From: Streptococcus cristatus
GTDB taxonomy: Bacteria; Bacillota; Bacilli; Lactobacillales; Streptococcaceae
Reading direction: 5' to 3'
Assembly: GCF_003943815.1 (NCBI RefSeq)
Contig: NZ_RJNA01000004.1
Coordinates: 115,286 to 158,914 of the forward strand
DNA: 43,629 bases
The translations under genes and the position numbers were made by a program. Below the pieces are notes generated by a model that saw only the letters and a program-made list of their open reading frames with translations, was not told the DNA's origin and did not search any database. Positions 16,850 to 27,085 of this stretch are shown here, piece by piece (the first letter of the stretch is position 1; every line of letters begins with the position of its first letter).

Positions 16850-19444
16850 CTATGCTGAACTATCTCTATGTTTTTTTCTCCATTTAAATCGAACCCTATC
16901 ATAGAAGAAAAATAAAACTATTCCTAAAATGAAAGCTGCAGTTCCTTCCTTTAATCCTCTTGGAACAAATGATAAAGTAACTCTACCTGCTCCTCTGTTC
17001 ACATCAAGTTTCATAAAACTATTCTGCGCACGTTTTAACGGAACCTTCTTGCCATCTACACTAGCTGTCCAGCCCTTATCGTAAGGAATGGTGAAAAAGA
17101 GAGAACTATCTCTATCCGCGTGATAATCAACCGTTACCGTATTGGATTTTGTCGTCACAGAAACTTCTTGTTCTTTCAATTTACTTATGAGTTGCTGATA
17201 TTTGTTAACATCCACAGAGAAGAACTCTGGTTGGTTAAAAGAAACATTTCGATTCTCTGGAAAAGAAAATTGAATAGAAACCGTCTGTGCTTCCTTAAAG
17301 TAACCAATATTCAAAAATGGAAAAACATTATGGGTTGGGTAACGATTCGTGATTCCATTTACAGTGATATTGACATCCGTCTGATTATCGTTTGAAAAAT
17401 CAAGATCTGCAAGGTTGACATAGACTTGACTACCTGCAGGCACCTCAATTGTGTAAGTGACGCTAGCATAGCTTAATTGAGCGTCATTTTCGATGCTTGC
17501 AGTTACTTTCCCTTCAGTTTCTTCCTCATTAGCAGCTATAGAAATTCGCTCATAATATTTATGATTCAAACCCGATAATTGATTTAAAAAGGCTGTCTGA
17601 TTGTCAAGTGTTAAATTAGTGAACTTGACATCTTTGTAAATATCATTGGTTAAGAAAGCCAAGCCCAAAGCATAATTATTTTCATACAATGTCATTGATC
17701 GCTCAGTCTTCTCTGCAGAAAAACCAAATTTCTGTGGGTCTTTTTCAGACAAATTATACTTTACAGCAAAAAGGCTATCCATCAAAATGCTATTATTTTG
17801 ATAGCGGAGATTAAGATTAGTTCCTGCTGATTTAAAACCTAATTTATCTAAAGTCGAGCTTGCTTGCGTATTTCTGACTGATGAGAATTGAGAAATTCCA
17901 TTATAATTAAATTTCATACTGTCATTCCCAGTCTGAGGATCAAGCCTCTCTGTTCGAAAGAAATCTTTGTTTTCTTTCTTACTATACTTGACAAGACTGT
18001 CAATCTCGTTCATCTTTTTCGAATAGGATGAACGACTTGCAAAGACCCATTCTTTTGCAATTCCATCAACCTGATAATAAGCGTTTAAAGTAAGCTCAAA
18101 AACCACAAAAAACAGTAAAGATAGTGTAAACATCCTTTGCCTAACGTGACAACGAATAAAAGCAAAACTGATTAAGAGATAGGCAAAGAAAAACTCTAAA
18201 GTAAAAATGTAATTTTCGGGACCAAGAAAATCATAGTGTTTTCTATAATGCAAAGTGGCTAGAAAACCAAAAGAAATGAGTAGAAAGCTAAGGAATACTT
18301 GTCGCCATTTTACTTCCTCCAAACGATTGAGCGTTTCTGCAGCCATCAAAATGATAAGAAGAGAAAAGAGCCAAGAATAGCGATGTAAAAACATATTTGG
18401 AGCATGCATTCCTTGCCAAAGCAAATCCAAATACTGCAGTCGAAAACTCACTATAAAAATGCCAATCAAGAAAATGTAGGCCAGTTTTACACGAAGCTTA
18501 ATGCTTTTTATCGTAAAAAATAAGACACTTAAAATGAAAGGGAATAGACCAACATAAATCATAGGAATGGATCCATACTTAGTCGTATCAAAACTTCCTA
18601 CAAAATTTTTAGCAAAAATATCTAGATACCAACTTTTCTCAGTAAACAAGTCTTCAACCTTTGTCAAGGTCTCACCATGTGAACTCAGATCTAGATAAGT
18701 CGGCAAAATCATAATTAAACTAGTAAGGCCTGCTAATATTGACACGATAGCAAAATCAGGAAAAGACCGAATCCTAGCCTTAAAGTCCCAAGAAAGCTGA
18801 ACGAAGTACCAAAGAACTAAAAACAAGGCCATCATATAACCAAAATAATAGTTTTGGATAAAGAGAATTGACAAGCTTGTAAAGTATAAAACTCTCCCTT
18901 GTCCATTCATCAACTTGTGTAAACCAAAGATGATAAGGGGTACTAATATAAATACATCTAACCAAGTTTTTATTTCTAGTTGACTGACTGAGAAACTCAT
19001 CAAGGCAAAGGAAGTTGACAGAATCAAGATTAGTGTTTCTGGAATTTTTTTAAAGATCCCTTTAATACTAATACAAGTTGTCAAGCCAATCAAACCAAAC
19101 TTGTTAAGAGTAAACAAGTAGACCGCATCCGGCATTGATTTTAAATCGAAAAAGTAGACGAAGGGGGAAAGGAAACTTCCTAGATAATAGCTGGAGAGAG
19201 CATAAAAATTTTGCCCTAATCCACTTGAAAATGTGTAAAAAAGACTATCCGTTCCATGAAGGATATTCCTCAATGTCGTATCAAATACGACATACTGATG
19301 GAAGCCGTCTCCAAGTAACGGCGAAGTATCGCTTCCCCAGTAAATACCTTGACTCAGATAAACGAAACACATAATGAGAAAAGGTAAGGTGAAGGAAGCT
19401 AAATAAAGCCAATTTTTCTTAAAAAAATATCTGATTTTTTCCAT
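16850..19444 (-). CDS. YfhO-family multi-pass membrane protein
   Basis: 864-residue membrane protein with about a dozen transmembrane segments in residues 10-430 and a large extracytoplasmic C-terminal part, closed by a last helix near 835-855 and a basic tail. The N-terminal part (GSDTSPLLGDGFHQYVVFDTTLRNILHG) and the beta-rich C-terminal domain (FFTIPYDKGWTASVDGKKVPLKRA) fit the YfhO family (PF09586), GT-C-like proteins. YfhO in Bacillus and Listeria has been linked to sugar modification of lipoteichoic acid with CsbB/GtcA-type partners, which are not in this window. Only a weak ribosome binding site is visible. It follows the ABC-F gene after a terminator-like hairpin, so its promoter is unclear. 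Confidence 0.85.
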   Translation of the reverse strand: MEKIRYFFKKNWLYLASFTLPFLIMCFVYLSQGIYWGSDTSPLLGDGFHQYVVFDTTLRNILHGTDSLFYTFSSGLGQNFYALSSYYLGSFLSPFVYFFDLKSMPDAVYLFTLNKFGLIGLTTCISIKGIFKKIPETLILILSTSFALMSFSVSQLEIKTWLDVFILVPLIIFGLHKLMNGQGRVLYFTSLSILFIQNYYFGYMMALFLVLWYFVQLSWDFKARIRSFPDFAIVSILAGLTSLIMILPTYLDLSSHGETLTKVEDLFTEKSWYLDIFAKNFVGSFDTTKYGSIPMIYVGLFPFILSVLFFTIKSIKLRVKLAYIFLIGIFIVSFRLQYLDLLWQGMHAPNMFLHRYSWLFSLLIILMAAETLNRLEEVKWRQVFLSFLLISFGFLATLHYRKHYDFLGPENYIFTLEFFFAYLLISFAFIRCHVRQRMFTLSLLFFVVFELTLNAYYQVDGIAKEWVFASRSSYSKKMNEIDSLVKYSKKENKDFFRTERLDPQTGNDSMKFNYNGISQFSSVRNTQASSTLDKLGFKSAGTNLNLRYQNNSILMDSLFAVKYNLSEKDPQKFGFSAEKTERSMTLYENNYALGLAFLTNDIYKDVKFTNLTLDNQTAFLNQLSGLNHKYYERISIAANEEETEGKVTASIENDAQLSYASVTYTIEVPAGSQVYVNLADLDFSNDNQTDVNITVNGITNRYPTHNVFPFLNIGYFKEAQTVSIQFSFPENRNVSFNQPEFFSVDVNKYQQLISKLKEQEVSVTTKSNTVTVDYHADRDSSLFFTIPYDKGWTASVDGKKVPLKRAQNSFMKLDVNRGAGRVTLSFVPRGLKEGTAAFILGIVLFFFYDRVRFKWRKKHRDSSA

Positions 19445-19457
19445 GTTTCTTATAGAG

Positions 19458-19488
19458 AAAGAGGCCGAAACGTTGTTTCATGCCTCTG
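19458..19488 (-). terminator. Hairpin after the ABC-F gene
   Basis: Minus strand AGAGGC-ATGAAA ... TTTCG-GCCTCT forms a bulged stem followed by TTCTC. It may attenuate read-through from the ABC-F gene into the YfhO gene. Confidence 0.5.
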
Positions 19489-19514
19489 TAAACTTCTGTC
19501 AACTTATGTTGACA
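19487..19514. repeat. TGTAAA/TGTCAA half-sites and palindrome
   Basis: TGTAAA (19487-19492), TGTCAA (19497-19502) and TTGACA (19509-19514). The last two sit in a perfect palindrome TGTCAAC-TTAT-GTTGACA. The site is intergenic between the ABC-F stop and the YfhO hairpin and is related to the TTTACA arrays, but its arms face inward. Confidence 0.4.
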
Positions 19515-19519
19515 ACTTA

Positions 19520-21142
19520 TTAATCTTTCCAAAGCTCTTTGACTTTTGCCTGAACTTCTTGATTTTCCAAAAATTCATCATAAGTTTCGTCAATGCGGTC
19601 AATCACACCATTTTTTGAGAGAACGATGATATGGTTGGCCAAGGTTTGAATAAACTCATGGTCATGGCTGGCAAAAATGATCGACTCTTTAAAGTTCTTC
19701 AAACCATCATTAAGACTAGAAATAGATTCCAAATCCAAGTGATTGGTTGGATCGTCCAAAACCAAAACATTTGACTTGAGAAGCATCAGTTTAGACAGCA
19801 TAACCCGAACTTTTTCTCCACCTGACAAGACGTTGACAGACTTGTTAACTTCATCGCCAGAGAAGAGCATCCGACCCAAGAAACCGCGAAGGAAGGTATT
19901 ATCATCCTCTTCCTTGCTCGCAAATTGACGGAGCCAATCAAGAATAGATTCACCGCCCGCAAAGTCGCGAGAATTATCTTTCGGCAAATAAGAACGACTG
20001 GTTGTAACGCCCCACTTGACAGTTCCTTCATAGTCAATATCTCCCATCAAGGCACGAATCAAGGCAGTTGTCTGGATATCATTTTGTCCAATCAAAGCTG
20101 TCTTATCTCCAGGGCGCAGGATAAAGCTGATATTGTCAAGAATAGTCTCGCCATCAATCTTGACAGAAAGATTTTCTACTGTCAAGAGATCGTTTCCGAT
20201 TTCACGCTCAGCTTTAAAGCTGATAAATGGATATTTTCGACTTGACGGAACAATTTCTTCCAATTCAATCTTATCCAGCATCTTTTTACGAGAGGTTGCC
20301 TGTTTAGACTTAGAAGCATTGGCTGAGAAGCGAGCCACAAACTCTTGCAATTGCTTGATTTTTTCTTCCGCCTTAGCATTTCGGTCAGCGAGCAACTTAG
20401 CTGCCAATTCACTTGATTCTTTCCAGAAATCATAGTTTCCGACATAAAGTTTGATCTTACCAAAATCAAGGTCAGCCATATGCGTACAAACTTTATTTAA
20501 GAAGTGACGGTCGTGGGATACGACAATAACTGTATTCTCAAAATCAATCAAGAAATCTTCCAACCAAGTGATAGACTGGATATCCAAACCATTGGTCGGC
20601 TCGTCTAGAAGCAAGACATCAGGTTTACCAAAAAGAGCCTTGGCAAGAAGAACCTTAACCTTGTCGCCGTTCGACAATTCACTCATATTTTGATAATGCA
20701 AGTCTTCTGGAATATTGAGGTTTTGTAGCAATTGAGATGCTTCACTTTCAGCTTCCCAGCCACCAAGTTCAGCAAATTCTCCTTCCAGCTCAGCTGCTCG
20801 AACCCCATCCTCGTCAGAGAAGTCAGGCTTCATATAAATAGCATCTTTCTCTTTCATAATGCTGTAAAGGTGCTCGTTCCCCATGATAACAACATCAATG
20901 ACCCGCTCATCCTCATAGTCAAAGTGATTTTGACGCAAAACAGAGAGTCGCTCATCTGGCCCTAAAGAAATATGGCCTGTCGTTGGCTCAATATCCCCAG
21001 CTAAAATCTTCAAGAAGGTAGACTTACCCGCACCATTCGCTCCAATCAAACCATAGGTGTTTCCTTCTGTAAATTTAATATTTACTTCATCAAATAATTT
21101 TCGATCACTGAAACGCAGTGATACATCAGATACTGTAAGCAA
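19520..21142 (-). CDS. ABC-F ATPase (YbiT/YkpA-like) with degenerate second ATP site
   Basis: 540-residue soluble protein with two ABC domains and no membrane segment; ABC-F proteins act on the ribosome. NBD1 has Walker A GANGAGKS (34-41), signature LSNGD (156-160) and Walker B LLLDE (177-181). A charged linker (about 240-305) follows. NBD2 carries GQNDIQTT (352-359) where GxxGxGKT is expected, signature LSGGE (439-443) and VLVLDD (459-464), with Asp in place of the catalytic Glu. NBD2 thus lacks the Walker lysine and the catalytic glutamate. The start codon is TTG at 21142 with AGGAG 7 bases upstream. Its function in translation is inferred from the family; an antibiotic-resistance role cannot be inferred. 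Confidence 0.88.
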   Translation of the reverse strand: MLTVSDVSLRFSDRKLFDEVNIKFTEGNTYGLIGANGAGKSTFLKILAGDIEPTTGHISLGPDERLSVLRQNHFDYEDERVIDVVIMGNEHLYSIMKEKDAIYMKPDFSDEDGVRAAELEGEFAELGGWEAESEASQLLQNLNIPEDLHYQNMSELSNGDKVKVLLAKALFGKPDVLLLDEPTNGLDIQSITWLEDFLIDFENTVIVVSHDRHFLNKVCTHMADLDFGKIKLYVGNYDFWKESSELAAKLLADRNAKAEEKIKQLQEFVARFSANASKSKQATSRKKMLDKIELEEIVPSSRKYPFISFKAEREIGNDLLTVENLSVKIDGETILDNISFILRPGDKTALIGQNDIQTTALIRALMGDIDYEGTVKWGVTTSRSYLPKDNSRDFAGGESILDWLRQFASKEEDDNTFLRGFLGRMLFSGDEVNKSVNVLSGGEKVRVMLSKLMLLKSNVLVLDDPTNHLDLESISSLNDGLKNFKESIIFASHDHEFIQTLANHIIVLSKNGVIDRIDETYDEFLENQEVQAKVKELWKD

Positions 21143-21204
21143 TGATTTTCTCCTATATATGTAGTCTCCTCCATTTTACTAGAAAATTCTTCTTTTTTCA
21201 AATT

Positions 21205-21210
21205 ATTATA
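21205..21210 (-). promoter_or_regulatory. -10 box for the ABC-F gene
   Basis: Minus strand TATAAT (21210-21205), about 63 bases before the TTG start. The -35 is weak. Confidence 0.5.
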
Positions 21211-21242
21211 GGACAAAAAACTATTTTAAGTGATAAATATGC

Positions 21243-21268
21243 CGTAAATCTTGTAAATATACTGTAAA
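21243..21268. repeat. Tandem CGTAAA/TGTAAA half-sites
   Basis: CGTAAA (21243-21248), TGTAAA (21252-21257) and TGTAAA (21263-21268), all in the same direction. The last two have the 11-base period of a VicR/WalR box (TGTWAH-N5-TGTWAH). They lie between the divergent ABC-F and trpS promoters. Confidence 0.45.
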
Positions 21269-21344
21269 CATGTTGTCAAGTAATTGCTTTTTAAGCTGCG
21301 TTTCTTCTTTTTTCTTCTAGCTTCTTCCGCATTTTCTTTGAAAA

Positions 21345-21353
21345 TGATATAAT
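21345..21353 (+). promoter_or_regulatory. trpS: trpS promoter (extended -10)
   Basis: TGATATAAT with TATAAT at 21348-21353. The transcript would start near 21360, which rules out an upstream in-frame start at 21352. Confidence 0.65.
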
Positions 21354-21381
21354 GAGAACAACACTAATTGAGGAGCAAGCA

Positions 21382-22407
21382 ATGTCAAAACCCATTATTT
21401 TAACCGGAGACCGTCCGACTGGAAAATTACATATTGGTCATTATGTCGGAAGTCTACGTAACCGTGTCCTTTTACAAAATCAAGACAAGTATGAGATGTT
21501 TATTTTTCTGGCGGATCAACAAGCTCTGACAGACCATGCAAAAGATCCACAAACAATTGTAGAATCAATTGGCAATGTAGCCTTAGACTATCTGGCAGCT
21601 GGACTGGATCCCAAAAAAGCAACTATTTTCATCCAGAGTCAAATTCCAGAGTTGGCAGAACTGTCAATGTATTACATGAATTTGGTGTCTTTAGCTCGTT
21701 TAGAGCGCAATCCGACTGTCAAGACAGAAATTGCTCAGAAAGGTTTTGGAGAAAGTATCCCAACTGGCTTTTTGGTTTATCCTATCTCTCAAGCAGCTGA
21801 CATTACAGCCTTTAAGGCCAATTATGTACCTGTCGGAAATGATCAAAAACCAATGATTGAGCAGACACGTGAAATTGTTCGTTCCTTCAATCATGCCTAT
21901 GACTGTGAGGTTTTGGTGGAGCCAGAAGGCATCTATCCAGAAAATGAAGCGGCTGGTCGTCTGCCAGGGCTTGATGGCAATGCTAAAATGTCAAAATCAT
22001 TAAACAATGGGATTTATCTAGCGGATGATATGGATACTCTCAAGAAAAAGGTCATGAGCATGTATACCGATCCCGACCACATCAAGGTTGAAGATCCAGG
22101 AAAAATCGAAGGTAATATGGTTTTCCATTATCTGGATGTTTTTGGTCAGCCAGAAGATGCTGCTGAAATTGCGGCTATGAAAGAACACTACCAGCGCGGT
22201 GGTCTGGGTGATGTCAAAACTAAACGCTATCTCTTAGAGATTTTGGAGCGGGAATTAGGACCAATCAGAGAGCGTCGTCTCGAGTTTGCAAAAGACATGG
22301 GCCAAGTCTATGACATGCTGAAAGAAGGCAGTGATCGTGCTCGACAAGTTGCTGGACAAACCCTGTCAGAAGTCAAAAATGCAATGGGAATTAATTACTT
22401 TAAATAA
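21382..22407 (+). CDS. trpS: Tryptophan-tRNA ligase
   Basis: 341-residue class I aminoacyl-tRNA synthetase that charges tRNA-Trp. HIGH is at 17-20 and KMSKS at about 202-206 ([10 protein letters not shown]). The start at 21382 is supported by AGGAG 6 bases upstream and by the promoter, whose -10 covers the alternative start at 21352. No tryptophan T-box leader is visible (leader only about 20 nt), so expression is likely constitutive. It is followed by a strong terminator and is divergent from the ABC-F gene. Confidence 0.97.
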   Translation: MSKPIILTGDRPTGKLHIGHYVGSLRNRVLLQNQDKYEMFIFLADQQALTDHAKDPQTIVESIGNVALDYLAAGLDPKKATIFIQSQIPELAELSMYYMNLVSLARLERNPTVKTEIAQKGFGESIPTGFLVYPISQAADITAFKANYVPVGNDQKPMIEQTREIVRSFNHAYDCEVLVEPEGIYPENEAAGRLPGLDGNAKMSKSLNNGIYLADDMDTLKKKVMSMYTDPDHIKVEDPGKIEGNMVFHYLDVFGQPEDAAEIAAMKEHYQRGGLGDVKTKRYLLEILERELGPIRERRLEFAKDMGQVYDMLKEGSDRARQVAGQTLSEVKNAMGINYFK

Positions 22408-22431
22408 CGAACAATAATATCAGATTACATC

Positions 22432-22477
22432 AAAAACCATCATCTTTTGCCTGAAAAAGAGATGGTTTTTAATTTTT
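22432..22477 (+). terminator. trpS: trpS terminator
   Basis: AAAAACCATC (22432-22441) and GATGGTTTTT (22461-22470), with inner TCTTTT/AAAAGA pairing, then AATTTTT. Confidence 0.85.
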
Positions 22478-22489
22478 GCATAATAATCA

Positions 22490-22517
22490 TTGACAAATAC
22501 CTATAGAATGGTATGAT
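22490..22517 (+). promoter_or_regulatory. guaB: guaB promoter
   Basis: TTGACA (22490-22495), a 16-base spacer and an extended -10 TGGTATGAT with TATGAT at 22512-22517. The leader is about 50 nt and contains the short palindrome GAGCCCTGCTC. Confidence 0.8.
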
Positions 22518-22554
22518 ATTAACAATAAAAAGACGAGCCCTGCTCAATATATAA

Positions 22555-24054
<1,500 letters not shown>

Positions 24055-24064
24055 AATTATAAAG

Positions 24065-24102
24065 AAAAACAACCTTGTCAAAGAATTGACAAGGTTGTTT
24101 TT
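24065..24102. terminator. Bidirectional terminator between guaB and recF
   Basis: A perfect 17-bp inverted repeat (24065-24081 and 24086-24102, loop AGAA) with A at one end and T at the other, so it can stop both guaB and recF transcripts. The stem contains TTGTCAA/TTGACAA. Confidence 0.92.
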
Positions 24103-24106
24103 ATAG

Positions 24107-24133
24107 TTTACAAAATTGTAAATCAAATTTACA
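24107..24133. repeat. TTTACA-N4-TGTAAA palindrome with a flanking half-site
   Basis: TTTACA (24107-24112), TGTAAA (24117-24122) and TTTACA (24128-24133), at spacings of 10 and 11. It lies between the shared terminator and the recF stop, where no promoter is expected. Another TGTAAA at 24149-24154 falls in the last codons of recF. Confidence 0.6.
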
Positions 24134-24139
24134 ACTATT

Positions 24140-25255
24140 TTACTTATTTGTAAAACTAAGGTTCTCTTCTTTCTTTATTACACCCTGACTTATCTGAAAA
24201 ACATTAATATCATCTGGTAGATTTTGCAAGTGATCAAGGCTGGTTGTCGTAATGAATGTCTGGATGTTTTGAGAGATAGTTTCTAGTAATTTTAATTGAC
24301 GCATGTTGTCAAGTTCGCTCATTACATCGTCAAGCAATAATATTGGAGTATCTTTTGTAAGACTTTCTATTAGTTTAATTTCAGCTAACTTGAGAGATAG
24401 GACAACGCTACGATGCTGGCCCTGGCTACCAAATCCGGCATCCATATCATTGATAAAAAAGTTGATATCGTCTCGATGAGGTCCGACACCTGTATTCTTT
24501 TTGAAAAGATCGCGTCTACGACTTTCTGATAAGGCTGATCGAAAAGAAGCTTCCAAATTTTCGAGACATGAAAACGGAACAGAGGATAAATACTTGATTG
24601 TCAACTTCTCTTTCCCTTGAGAAATATCGCTATGGCTTTCCTGAGCAAAATCTTCTAGCTTTTCAATAAAGTCTAAGCGATGTTGCATGACACGACAACC
24701 AAAATCAATCAGTTGCTCATCTAAAACAGAGAGAAAGGTTTCATCTATCTTATCATTGGCCTTAAGATAAGCATTTCTTTGCTTGAGCACATGATTATAA
24801 CTAGATAAGTCAGCAAGGTAGATGGGCTTGATTTGCCCAAGCTCAATATCAATAAATTTTCGGCGCAGAGCAGGGGCGCCTTTAATGAGCTGTAAATCTT
24901 CTGGAGCAAACAAGACAACGTTGACAACCCCTATATAATCTGATAATTTCCCTTGTTTTAAATGATTTATCTTGGTGATTCTCCCCTTTGGTGTCAACTC
25001 GATGTCAAGTGGGATTTTACCCGTTGTTTTTTCAATGATTCCTGAAATTTGAAGATTCTTCTCTTGAAAATGAATCAAATCCTTATCGGTTCGGGTTCGG
25101 TGACTGCGAGTAAGGGCTAAAAAATAGATGGCTTCTAGAATATTGGTTTTCCCCTGTGCATTTTGCCCCAGAAAGATATTAAGGCCAGGATCAAAATCAA
25201 CCTCTGCAGCTTGGTAATTACGAAAATGTTTAATTTTCAGCGTTTTTAACCACAT
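24140..25255 (-). CDS. recF: DNA replication and repair protein RecF
   Basis: 371-residue SMC-like ATPase that helps load RecA at gaps and stalled forks. Walker [10 protein letters not shown] (30-38), the signature region [18 protein letters not shown] and Walker [13 protein letters not shown] are clear. The ATG follows the yaaA stop by three bases, so the pair is coupled, as in the Bacillus dnaA-dnaN-yaaA-recF cluster; here the pair has moved away from dnaN. It ends against guaB at a shared terminator. Confidence 0.97.
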   Translation of the reverse strand: MWLKTLKIKHFRNYQAAEVDFDPGLNIFLGQNAQGKTNILEAIYFLALTRSHRTRTDKDLIHFQEKNLQISGIIEKTTGKIPLDIELTPKGRITKINHLKQGKLSDYIGVVNVVLFAPEDLQLIKGAPALRRKFIDIELGQIKPIYLADLSSYNHVLKQRNAYLKANDKIDETFLSVLDEQLIDFGCRVMQHRLDFIEKLEDFAQESHSDISQGKEKLTIKYLSSVPFSCLENLEASFRSALSESRRRDLFKKNTGVGPHRDDINFFINDMDAGFGSQGQHRSVVLSLKLAEIKLIESLTKDTPILLLDDVMSELDNMRQLKLLETISQNIQTFITTTSLDHLQNLPDDINVFQISQGVIKKEENLSFTNK

Positions 25256-25258
25256 AGC

Positions 25259-25648
25259 TTAGGTTCCTGGAAAGCGAACAGGTGCTTTTTTATTTTTCTG
25301 ATCGGGCTTTCTTTTCTTCTGTTCTTTTTTTGCTGGTTGAGATTTTTTCAAGTCCTTATTCATGGCTTTAACCAAGTCTGCCACTCTTTTTTTCTCTGCT
25401 TGCTCCTCTTGGTGTTCAAGGATTTCCTCCTGACTTGGAGCAAGGAGGACAATTTCCAGCTCTTGGTCTGGGAGAGAAATGACATCTCCAATTCTAAGTT
25501 TTTTCCCTCGTCTATTTTCTAGTTCGCCGTTAAAAAAGACCTGATTATCTGCTAAAAAGGACTTGATTGCTCCACCACTTTGAATAATACCGACTTCTTT
25601 TAAGAGAGCCTGTAGAGTAATGTATTCGTCAAATAATTTATATTCCAT
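25259..25648 (-). CDS. yaaA: S4-domain RNA-binding protein YaaA
   Basis: 129-residue protein with an N-terminal S4 RNA-binding domain (about 10-65: TLQALLKEVGIIQSGGAIKSFLADNQVFFNGELENRRGKK in part) and a basic, disordered C-terminal tail rich in Lys. The streptococcal tail is longer than the short Bacillus YaaA, which is little more than the S4 fold. It is translated just before recF, and GAGGTGA precedes its ATG. A ribosome-assembly or RNA-binding role is inferred from the domain. Confidence 0.85.
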   Translation of the reverse strand: MEYKLFDEYITLQALLKEVGIIQSGGAIKSFLADNQVFFNGELENRRGKKLRIGDVISLPDQELEIVLLAPSQEEILEHQEEQAEKKRVADLVKAMNKDLKKSQPAKKEQKKRKPDQKNKKAPVRFPGT

Positions 25649-25668
25649 ATTTCACCTCAATCCTTGTC

Positions 25669-25677
25669 ATTATATCA
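25669..25677 (-). promoter_or_regulatory. yaaA: yaaA-recF promoter
   Basis: Minus strand TGATATAAT (extended -10, TATAAT 25674-25669), about 20 bases before the yaaA ATG. Confidence 0.65.
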
Positions 25678-25796
25678 TAATTTAAGCAGAAACTGTTCCG
25701 TGGTAGTCTCATTCAAGGACAAGTTTTACTAGAAAAATAGAAAACGCTTTAATCACTAAAATTGCCGATCCTTACAAAGCATTAAACAGCATTTCG

Positions 25797-25805
25797 TGTT
25801 ATAAT
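25797..25805 (+). promoter_or_regulatory. Promoter of the M16 peptidase-homologue operon
   Basis: TGTTATAAT with TATAAT at 25800-25805, an extended -10, 33 bases before the ATG at 25838. Confidence 0.6.
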
Positions 25806-25837
25806 AGAAGTCTATATTATTCGGTATGAGGAGCGCA

Positions 25838-27085
25838 ATGGAAATCATAAAAGGAGTACATCTTCACTTCATTCAATCAGAAAAATTTAAAACTAATAAA
25901 ATTAAAGTGCGATTTTCAGCTCCTATGTCTGAAAAAACAATAGCTGGGCGGGTTCTTACGGCCAGTATGCTAGAGACTTCAAATGCTCTTTATCCAACAT
26001 CGCAAGCCTTTCGAGAAAAATTAGCGAATTTATACGGTGCTAATTACTCGACAAGCCTTTCACGACGGGGATTAGTGCATTATCTAGATATCAATCTTTC
26101 TTTCGTGCGGGATCAATTTTTGAGCCGAAAAAATATGTTGGCAGATGAAATACTAGATTTTTTGAAGGCTAGTCTCTTTTTTCCCCTGTCAAATGGAAAG
26201 GCTTTTGATACTAAAACCTTTGAAATTGAAAAGAGAAATGTTTTAACAGACTTGGAAGCTGAAATTGAGAATCATTTCTACCATGCTCACAGAGAGTTAA
26301 ATAATTTATTTTACGATTTACCAGAAATGCGGATTCCACGCGTGGCAACAATCGAGCTAGTAGAAAAAGAAACAGCTGAAACTAGTTTTGCTGCTTTTCA
26401 GCAAATGCTAAATCAGGATCAAATCGATTTTTTCTTCATCGGTGATTTTAATGAGATTGCTGTCCGTGAGAAAATCCAAGAATTCCAGTTTTCTGAACGA
26501 GAGCAGCCTTTACAGCTTAGCTATCAGCAAAACTATTCAAATATAACTAGAGAAAAGCTGGAGCAGCGAGATGTGCATCAGTCGATTGTTGAACTGGCCT
26601 ACCATTTTTCTAGTCAATATGGGGATCGCAGCCACTTACCACTGATTGTTTTGAATGGCTTATTAGGAGGATTTGCCCACTCCAAACTCTTTGTCAATGT
26701 TCGGGAAAAAGAGAGTTTGGCCTACACCATTTCTAGCAATTTTGATATTTTTTCTGGTTTGATGCGAATCTATGCTGGAATTGACCGAGCAAATCGGACA
26801 AAGACCATCGCTTTAATCAACCGCCAAATTCTCGATTTGAAGCGGGGGCATTTCACAGATGAAGAGCTTGAACAAACCAAGAATATGCTAAAAAATTCAA
26901 TACTTCTGGCTCAGGATCGACAAAACACTTTGATTGAGCGTGCTTACATGTCCTCTGTTCTAGGGAAAAAATTTCTATCACTAGAGGCTTGGCTGAAAGC
27001 ATTAGAAAATGTCAGCAAAGCTGATCTTATAGAGGCAGCCCAGCAGTTGAAATTACAGGCGATTTACTTTATGGAAGGGAAATAA
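25838..27085 (+). CDS. M16 peptidase homologue lacking the zinc motif (YmfF/YfmF-like)
   Basis: 415-residue member of the pitrilysin/M16 superfamily. The segment where HxxEH would lie reads GRVLTASMLETSNAL, so the metal ligands are missing and the protein is probably not a protease by itself. M16 proteins often work as an active/inactive pair, and the next gene has HxxEH; a heterodimer is likely (inference). The start at 25838 is chosen because GAGGAG lies 4 bases upstream; the ATG at 25826 overlaps that site. The stop overlaps the next ATG (TAATG). The substrate is unknown. Confidence 0.88.
   Translation: MEIIKGVHLHFIQSEKFKTNKIKVRFSAPMSEKTIAGRVLTASMLETSNALYPTSQAFREKLANLYGANYSTSLSRRGLVHYLDINLSFVRDQFLSRKNMLADEILDFLKASLFFPLSNGKAFDTKTFEIEKRNVLTDLEAEIENHFYHAHRELNNLFYDLPEMRIPRVATIELVEKETAETSFAAFQQMLNQDQIDFFFIGDFNEIAVREKIQEFQFSEREQPLQLSYQQNYSNITREKLEQRDVHQSIVELAYHFSSQYGDRSHLPLIVLNGLLGGFAHSKLFVNVREKESLAYTISSNFDIFSGLMRIYAGIDRANRTKTIALINRQILDLKRGHFTDEELEQTKNMLKNSILLAQDRQNTLIERAYMSSVLGKKFLSLEAWLKALENVSKADLIEAAQQLKLQAIYFMEGK

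Noticed and set aside
21243..21268. Upstream control region of trpS as a tryptophan T-box
   Set aside because: The trpS promoter lies only about 35 bases before the ATG, leaving no room for a T-box leader.
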